From NCBI GenBank assembly GCA_947632415.1, contig CANRPB010000061.1, forward strand, positions 1-9,420: a stretch of DNA of 9,420 bases. Direction: 5' to 3'. This document shows, piece by piece, positions 5,503 to 9,420 of this stretch (position 1 is its first letter; each line of letters opens with the position of its first letter). The notes beneath the pieces were generated by a model, which was not told where the DNA came from, searched no databases, and saw only the letters and a program-made list of their open reading frames with translations. The position numbers and the translations under genes are program-made. This stretch comes from an uncultured Bacilli bacterium. GTDB taxonomy: Bacteria; Bacillota_I; Bacilli_A; RF39; UBA660.

Positions 5503-5961
5503 ATGAAAAAAGAACTAAAATACATAATTTTAACATTAATACTAATATTATATCCACAAATGGTAGGAGCAACAAAATACATAAAATGTGGAAATGATAA
5601 AACAATACCATATGCAGTGGCCAACATATTCTCTACTTTGTTATTAATAATAAAAATAGTTATACCTATAATAATGGTAATAGTAGGTATGATATCATTT
5701 TTTAAAGTAGTATCATCAAATAATACTGAAGACGATATTAAAAAAGCTCAAAAAAAGTTATTTAATGATATCATCGCTGCTGCTGTTATATTTTTTATAA
5801 TATCAATAATTAATATAGCGGTTGGGCTTGTGGCAGGTAGTGATAATTCGGCCATGCAGTGTGTAAAATGTTTTGTAGACTCTGAAAAATGTGAAACATT
5901 TGATAAGTCAGATGATATAAAACCTGGTTTTATAGATGATTTGGAAGAGACTACTACATAG
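5503..5961 (+). CDS. Small secreted two-membrane-segment protein, VirB2/TrbC pilin-like
   Basis: A 152-residue protein I cannot name with certainty. It has a signal-peptide-like N-terminus (MKKELKY, a hydrophobic core at 8-20, and a possible cleavage after VGA at 23), then C29, a hydrophobic segment at about 43-67, a charged loop DDIKKAQKKL (77-86), a second hydrophobic segment at about 87-111, and a Cys-bearing tail QCVKCFVDSEKC (119-130) followed by an acidic end. Signal peptide plus two membrane helices joined by a short basic loop is the layout of VirB2/TrbC-type pilins and similar membrane proteins. After cleavage both ends would face outside, so C29, C120, C123 and C130 could form disulfides. 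The next gene starts 17 bases downstream and its N-terminus resembles this protein. No VirB4, VirD4 or other secretion genes are in the window, so a pilus function is not shown. Confidence 0.65.
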   Translation: MKKELKYIILTLILILYPQMVGATKYIKCGNDKTIPYAVANIFSTLLLIIKIVIPIIMVIVGMISFFKVVSSNNTEDDIKKAQKKLFNDIIAAAVIFFIISIINIAVGLVAGSDNSAMQCVKCFVDSEKCETFDKSDDIKPGFIDDLEETTT

Positions 5962-5978
5962 ATAAAAAGGAGTAAATT

Positions 5979-6872
5979 ATGACATGTGATAATAACGTAT
6001 ATTTAATAAAATATATTATATTAGCGCTTAAATATTGTATACCACTAATAATAGTAACGTTAGGTTTGATAAACCTACTAAGTAGAAAAAATAAAAAAAG
6101 GGCTTTAAAAAAACTATTATTATGTTTGGTTATATCTTTAGTAATAACAATTTTAACAATAATTGCAGAAATAATTCTTAAGAATCAGGATCAATGCATA
6201 AAATGTACTATGGAAAATGCATGTAAAAAACAGACATTAGAACAAATGTCAGAAAAAACAAGTGAGCAAATAGAAGATCAACCTGAAGAAAGTCAACCAA
6301 AAATAGAAACTATTGATGGTGTAACGTATGTTGATGGTCTATTGATTGTAAACAAGACGTATAGTCTTCCTGAAGATTATATGCCGGTGGGTGCTGAAGG
6401 ATATCAAAGATGTAATGAATGCATTACTGAAGAAACAAAAGAGGCTTTTAGTGCTATGCAAGCGGATGCTTGGAGTTTGGGATTAAATTTATATATATCA
6501 TCAGGTTATAGATCATATACTTATCAAGATGGATTATATAATAGATATGTAGAAAAAGATGGAAAGGAAGCGGCTGATAAATATTCGGCAAGGGCTGGAT
6601 ATTCTGAACATCAAACAGGTTTAGCATTTGATTTAAATACAATTGATGATTCATTTGCTGAAACAGCTGAAGGGAAATGGATTAAAGACAACTGTTATAG
6701 ATATGGACTTATACTAAGATATCCTAAAGGTAAGGAAGCTCAAACAGGTTATCAATATGAATCATGGCATCTAAGGTATGTAGGAAAAGAATTAGCAGAA
6801 AAATTATATAATAATGGCAATTGGATAACGTTGGAAGAATATTATAACTTATCCTCAGAATATGCAGAATAA
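5979..6872 (+). CDS. VanY-type D-Ala-D-Ala carboxypeptidase with N-terminal two-helix membrane module
   Basis: A 297-residue protein. The C-terminal half (about 125-285) is an M15B zinc peptidase: SSGYRSYTYQ (174-183), SEHQTGLAFDLN (209-220, zinc ligands H211 and D218) and ESWHLRYVG (261-269, catalytic E261 and ligand H264). Such enzymes trim the last D-Ala from peptidoglycan stem peptides outside the membrane. The N-terminus lacks a normal signal peptide; it has C3, a hydrophobic segment 8-34, a basic loop SRKNKKRALKK (35-45), a second segment 46-67 and QCIKCTMENAC (72-82), then an acidic Glu/Gln-rich linker (88-108). This copies the layout of the upstream gene product, including the C-x2-C-x(5-6)-C tail, and suggests duplication and fusion. 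N-terminus out, basic loop in and enzyme out is consistent. AGGAG (5968-5972) precedes the ATG. The last codons overlap cca by 11 bases. Confidence 0.92.
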   Translation: MTCDNNVYLIKYIILALKYCIPLIIVTLGLINLLSRKNKKRALKKLLLCLVISLVITILTIIAEIILKNQDQCIKCTMENACKKQTLEQMSEKTSEQIEDQPEESQPKIETIDGVTYVDGLLIVNKTYSLPEDYMPVGAEGYQRCNECITEETKEAFSAMQADAWSLGLNLYISSGYRSYTYQDGLYNRYVEKDGKEAADKYSARAGYSEHQTGLAFDLNTIDDSFAETAEGKWIKDNCYRYGLILRYPKGKEAQTGYQYESWHLRYVGKELAEKLYNNGNWITLEEYYNLSSEYAE

Positions 6873-7950
6873 TATGTATGAATTAGCACTAGAAATACTA
6901 AAAAAAATAAGGCTAAATAGCCATGAGGCATATATTATTGGAGGATATCCAAGAGATAAATATCTAAATATTGATACCTCTGATATTGATATATGTACTA
7001 GTGCTACCTATGAAGATTTAAAAAAAATATTTGCTGATATCGAACAAAACCAATATGGTTCCTACAAATTATTATATCAAAATTATAAGTATGAAATAAC
7101 AATGTATAGAAAAGAAAGAAAATATATAAACAATCGCTTTCCTCAAAAAATTTTATATACAAAAAAACTTAAAACTGATTTAAAAAGAAGAGATTTTATC
7201 ATAAATACACTGTGCATAACGGAAGAAGGAGAATACCTAGATATACTAGGAGCAAAAAATGATTTAGATAAAAAGATTATAAGATTAGTTAGGGGTAAAA
7301 AAAGTTTAAAGCAGGATGCATTAAGAATATTAAGGGCTATAAGATTGGCAACTACGCTTAATTTTACTCTTGATAAAAAATTAGAACAAGGAATAAATAA
7401 GTACAAAGAAAATTTAAAGAATATATCACAAGATAGAAAAAAACAAGAATTAACAAAAATATTAACAAGTGAAAATGTCTATTATGGAATAAGTTTAATT
7501 AAAAAATTTAGGCTTGAACCTTATTTAAACATAAGTGTCAACAATCTAGTAAGAACGGATAATGTCAATGCTATGTGGGCACAAATACTAATTGATGATT
7601 CGTATAATTTTACTAAAAAAGATAAAAAGGAAATATCAATTATTAAAAAATTATTACAAAAAGATTTTGAATTATATGATTTATACCAGTATGGACCAGA
7701 AATACTAGAAAATATAAACAAAATTAAAAAAGAAAATAGACAGATAACCAAGTTATATCAAGATATGCCTATTAAAGATAGAGATGAGATAGACATAAAT
7801 TTCTTTGAAATATGCGAAATACTAGAGGTAAACAATAATACAATATCAACAATATACGACGACATAGAAAGACAAATTTTATACAGTAAACTTAAAAATA
7901 ACAAAAATGATATAAAAAAATATATTGAAAAAAAATATAAAAAGTCATAG
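6862..7950 (+). CDS. cca: CCA tRNA nucleotidyltransferase (class II)
   Basis: A 362-residue enzyme that adds or repairs the 3' CCA end of tRNAs from CTP and ATP. The head domain shows IIGGYPRDKYL (25-35; the family form is GGxVRD, with Pro replacing the common Val), the metal-binding pair D41/D43 in DIDICTSA, and RRDFIINTLC (109-118). The neck holds DALRILRAIRLA (152-163) and DRKKQELTKIL (191-201, corresponding to the nucleotide-selecting region, usually ERxxxEL). The C-terminal third is poorly conserved and Lys-rich. An HD domain is not seen. It could be an A-adding or C-adding specialist, as some bacteria split the job, but only one such gene is visible. The ATG at 6862 lies within the end of the carboxypeptidase gene; an ATG at 6874 directly after its TAA is equally possible. 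Neither has a clear SD, so coupling is likely. Confidence 0.93.
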   Translation: MQNNMYELALEILKKIRLNSHEAYIIGGYPRDKYLNIDTSDIDICTSATYEDLKKIFADIEQNQYGSYKLLYQNYKYEITMYRKERKYINNRFPQKILYTKKLKTDLKRRDFIINTLCITEEGEYLDILGAKNDLDKKIIRLVRGKKSLKQDALRILRAIRLATTLNFTLDKKLEQGINKYKENLKNISQDRKKQELTKILTSENVYYGISLIKKFRLEPYLNISVNNLVRTDNVNAMWAQILIDDSYNFTKKDKKEISIIKKLLQKDFELYDLYQYGPEILENINKIKKENRQITKLYQDMPIKDRDEIDINFFEICEILEVNNNTISTIYDDIERQILYSKLKNNKNDIKKYIEKKYKKS

Positions 7951-7964
7951 CAAAATGGCTTTTT
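7939..7964 (+). terminator. Intrinsic terminator after cca
   Basis: AAAAAGTCAT (7939-7948) pairs with ATGGCTTTTT (7955-7964): ten base pairs with one G-U, loop AGCAAA. The T run is the 3' arm itself. It overlaps the cca stop codon and is closed on both sides by A and T runs, so it might act in both directions. Confidence 0.65.
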
Positions 7965-7991
7965 AAATACTATAAAATAAGGTATAATTTA

Positions 7992-7996
7992 GAGGG
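7992..7996 (+). promoter_or_regulatory. SD site fixing the dnaD start
   Basis: GAGGG is eight bases before GTG 8005. The in-frame GTG at 7996 overlaps this site and has nothing suitable upstream. Confidence 0.6.
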
Positions 7997-8004
7997 TGGT
8001 AAAA

Positions 8005-8646
8005 GTGACAGAAAAAATTAAAGAGTTAATTAAAGGTAAGGACATAGTAATACCTAGAATTTTATTTACAAATTATAAAAAAATAGGTTTATCATCCGAA
8101 GAGCTTATATTTATAACCTACATAATCAACAATACGGAAATATTTAATCCTAAACAAATAAGTGATGAAATGAATATTGACCTAAATGAAGTTATGACTC
8201 ATATGGAGACTTTAACAGCCAAAGGAATAATAAAAATTGAATTAAAAAAAATTGGAAGTACAAGAAACGAATATATAAATTTAGATGGTCTTTATAGTAA
8301 ACTATCATTTAGTATTTTAAATGAAGAAAAAGAAGTTCAGCAACCAACTATTTATGATATGTTTGAAAAGGAATTTGGAAGGCCCATTTCACCAATGGAA
8401 TATCAAATAATAGGTGCTTGGCTTGACAATGGGACATCTGAAGAAACCATAGCATTGGCACTAAAGGAAGCGACATATAATGGTGTGAACAACTTGCGAT
8501 ATATTGAAAGAATAATAAGTGAATGGTCAAAGAAAGGTATAAAAACTGCTAAGGATGTGGAAAAATCACGAATTAAATTTAAGCATAAAAAAGATCAGAA
8601 AATAAATAGTGAAATTTTAAATTATGATTGGTTAAATAATGAATAA
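8005..8646 (+). CDS. dnaD: DnaD replication initiation/restart protein
   Basis: A 213-residue protein of DnaD size. DnaD works with DnaB and DnaI in low-GC Firmicutes to load the replicative helicase at oriC and at stalled forks, and remodels DNA. The N-terminal winged-helix domain (about 18-105) includes IPRILFTNYKKIGLSSEELI and NPKQISDEMNIDLNEVMTHM. The C-terminal DnaD domain (about 115-183) includes YDMFEKEFGRPISPMEYQII and ends in the characteristic YIERIISEWSKKGIKT (166-181). A basic tail (186-199) follows, as in other DnaD proteins. I chose GTG 8005 for its SD; it is preceded by TATAAT (7983-7988), but a start from that box would leave almost no leader, so the real promoter is unclear. 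The stop overlaps nth by 8 bases, the usual dnaD-nth pair. Confidence 0.94.
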   Translation: MTEKIKELIKGKDIVIPRILFTNYKKIGLSSEELIFITYIINNTEIFNPKQISDEMNIDLNEVMTHMETLTAKGIIKIELKKIGSTRNEYINLDGLYSKLSFSILNEEKEVQQPTIYDMFEKEFGRPISPMEYQIIGAWLDNGTSEETIALALKEATYNGVNNLRYIERIISEWSKKGIKTAKDVEKSRIKFKHKKDQKINSEILNYDWLNNE

Positions 8647-9250
8647 AATAATTGCATATTTGGATGAAGTAATACCAAATCCTAAATGTGAGTTAAACTA
8701 TACTAAAGACTATGAACTTTTATTAGCGACAATGTTAAGTGCTCAAACTACTGATAAAAGAGTAAATGAAGTTACATCTATATTATTTAATAAGTACCCT
8801 ACTCTAAAAGATTTAGCACAGGCTGATATAGATGATATTATAGATATCATAAAACCAATTGGGACATTTAATAAAAAGGCAAAAAATGTGATTGAAATAG
8901 CCAAGTCATTAGAACCACTTGGAAAAGTACCGAATGACAGGGCTTTTCTAGAATCACTTCCAGGTGTAGGAAGAAAAACTACTAATGTAGTGTTAAGTAA
9001 TCTTTACAATGTTCCATGTATAGCGGTCGATACTCATGTTGCAAGGGTAAGTGTACGACTAGGACTTGCAAATGAAAAAGATGATGTAAGAATAATTGAA
9101 GATAAATTAACAAGTAAATTTAAAAAATACAATCTTTGCCGTATACATCATCAACTTGTACTATTTGGAAGATACTATTGTAAGGCTCAAAAACCGTCAT
9201 GTGATGCGTGTAAATTGAGGGAAACATGTAAGTATCAAAAACAAGGATAA
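8639..9250 (+). CDS. nth: Endonuclease III (DNA glycosylase/AP lyase)
   Basis: A 203-residue base-excision repair enzyme that removes oxidised pyrimidines and cuts the abasic site. It has the helix-hairpin-helix LPGVGRKT (107-114) with catalytic Lys at 113 (K120 in E. coli), AVDTHVARVSVRLGL with catalytic D131 (D138 in E. coli), and the 4Fe-4S loop C181-x6-C188-x2-C191-x5-C197. LSAQTTDKRVNEV (33-45) is also typical. The length is standard. Its ATG lies inside the end of dnaD (8-base overlap), so the two are cotranscribed and translationally coupled. A good terminator follows the stop. Confidence 0.97.
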   Translation: MNKIIAYLDEVIPNPKCELNYTKDYELLLATMLSAQTTDKRVNEVTSILFNKYPTLKDLAQADIDDIIDIIKPIGTFNKKAKNVIEIAKSLEPLGKVPNDRAFLESLPGVGRKTTNVVLSNLYNVPCIAVDTHVARVSVRLGLANEKDDVRIIEDKLTSKFKKYNLCRIHHQLVLFGRYYCKAQKPSCDACKLRETCKYQKQG

Positions 9251-9255
9251 AAAAT

Positions 9256-9281
9256 TATGCTTATTGTTAGCATATTTTTTT
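9256..9281 (+). terminator. Intrinsic terminator of dnaD-nth
   Basis: TATGCT (9256-9261) pairs with AGCATA (9269-9274) over loop TATTGTT, followed by seven T residues (9275-9281). It separates nth from the heat-shock promoter. Confidence 0.75.
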
Positions 9282-9289
9282 ATATTATT

Positions 9290-9316
9290 TTAGCACTCAC
9301 ACTTGACAAGTGCTAA
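9290..9316 (+). promoter_or_regulatory. CIRCE operator (HrcA binding site)
   Basis: TTAGCACTC (9290-9298), nine bases, then AAGTGCTAA (9308-9316) matches the CIRCE consensus TTAGCACTC-N9-GAGTGCTAA with one change (first base of the right arm). Apart from that pair, perfect complementarity extends outward to 9285 and 9321. HrcA bound here represses heat-shock genes in unstressed cells and is released on heat stress. It overlaps the promoter, as required for repression. Confidence 0.92.
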
Positions 9317-9331
9317 AATAAGGCGTATCAT
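9303..9331 (+). promoter_or_regulatory. Promoter of htpG with -35 inside CIRCE
   Basis: TTGACA (9303-9308), a perfect -35, lies mostly in the CIRCE spacer and ends at the first base of the right arm. It is 17 bases from TATCAT (9326-9331). Transcription should begin near 9337-9339. HrcA binding would cover the -35 directly. Confidence 0.8.
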
Positions 9332-9336
9332 TGATA

Positions 9337-9350
9337 ATGACGTAAGTCAT
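9337..9350 (+). other. Small hairpin at the predicted htpG mRNA 5' end
   Basis: ATGAC (9337-9341) and GTCAT (9346-9350) enclose GTAA, a GNRA-type loop. It lies exactly where the transcript should begin, so the mRNA would start with a capped stem. Such 5' hairpins can stabilise mRNAs. The stem has only five base pairs, so chance is possible. Confidence 0.35.
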
Positions 9351-9366
9351 AGAAAGAAGGTTAAGA

Positions 9367-9420
9367 ATGAAGAAAAAATTCAAAGCAGAATCAAAAAAAC
9401 TGTTAGATATGATGATTAAC
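9367..9420 (+). CDS. htpG: Molecular chaperone HtpG (Hsp90), N-terminal 18 codons
   Basis: The frame from ATG 9367 stays open to the window edge and reads MKKKFKAESKKLLDMMIN. FKAESKKLLDMMIN is the highly conserved start of bacterial Hsp90, the first helix of the ATPase domain. The rest lies outside. An AGAAGG-type SD (within 9354-9360) is upstream, and a CIRCE-controlled promoter drives it, consistent with a heat-shock chaperone. In B. subtilis htpG is not a CIRCE gene, so control differs from that model. Confidence 0.88.
   Translation, partial: MKKKFKAESKKLLDMMIN

Noticed and set aside
5503..6872. A type IV secretion or conjugation locus
   Set aside because: Only VirB2/TrbC-like topology is seen. 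No ATPase, coupling protein or relaxase is in the window, and the neighbours are housekeeping genes.
7143..7406. Minus-strand frames within cca (also 7521-7751)
   Set aside because: Hydrophobic shadow translations of an A-rich coding strand; the plus frame carries the nucleotidyltransferase motifs.
7983..7988. TATAAT as the -10 box of dnaD
   Set aside because: A start about seven bases later would fall in or after the SD, leaving no usable leader, and the -35 region is only part of the cca terminator.

Overview
The window looks like chromosomal DNA of a spore-forming, very AT-rich Firmicute (Bacilli/Clostridia type, plausibly an uncultured gut lineage). The evidence is SpoIVA, HU downstream of it as in Bacillus (separated here by one extra gene), a dnaD-nth gene pair, a CIRCE heat-shock operator, strong Shine-Dalgarno (SD) sites and coding sequence rich in AAA, ATA and TTA. 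No rRNA, tRNA, CRISPR array, insertion sequence or phage structural gene is visible.

Bases 1-2443 hold the accessory part. On the minus strand, three overlapping genes encode a MutS-domain-I-only protein (msl-like), an Avd-like small helical protein and a reverse transcriptase with the diversity-generating retroelement (DGR) signature IGNLTSQ plus YMDD. About 100 bases 3' of the RT stop lies a 165-base, anomalously GC-rich element. In one frame it reads as a variable-protein C-terminus packed with AAC/AAT codons (NAWNVNNNGNLNNN, then GVRP). This is the template repeat (TR). It has a possible promoter of its own, an 8-bp hairpin with a GAAA loop just 3' of its stop, and a structured, T-ending region that could end the RNA. 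No target gene (variable repeat) is in the window, so the target must lie elsewhere. A short plus-strand reading frame at the left edge may be the tail of another gene.

Bases 2444-2715 are the divergent intergenic region between the DGR and spoIVA. They carry a possible sigma-E-type promoter for spoIVA.

Bases 2716-5450 hold spoIVA (spore-coat ATPase), a calcineurin-like phosphoesterase and hbs (HU), which has an extended -10 promoter and a terminator.

Bases 5503-7964 look like one transcription unit: a small secreted two-membrane-segment protein resembling VirB2/TrbC pilins, a VanY-type D,D-carboxypeptidase whose N-terminus looks like a second copy of that two-segment module, and an overlapping CCA-adding enzyme, closed by a terminator.

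Bases 8005-9281 hold dnaD and nth, overlapping by 8 bases, then a terminator. The window ends with a CIRCE operator that contains the -35 box of a near-consensus promoter, and with the first 18 codons of htpG.

The two most interesting parts are the DGR, with its MutS-like accessory gene and self-contained TR RNA unit, and the pilin-like module fused to a cell-wall carboxypeptidase.
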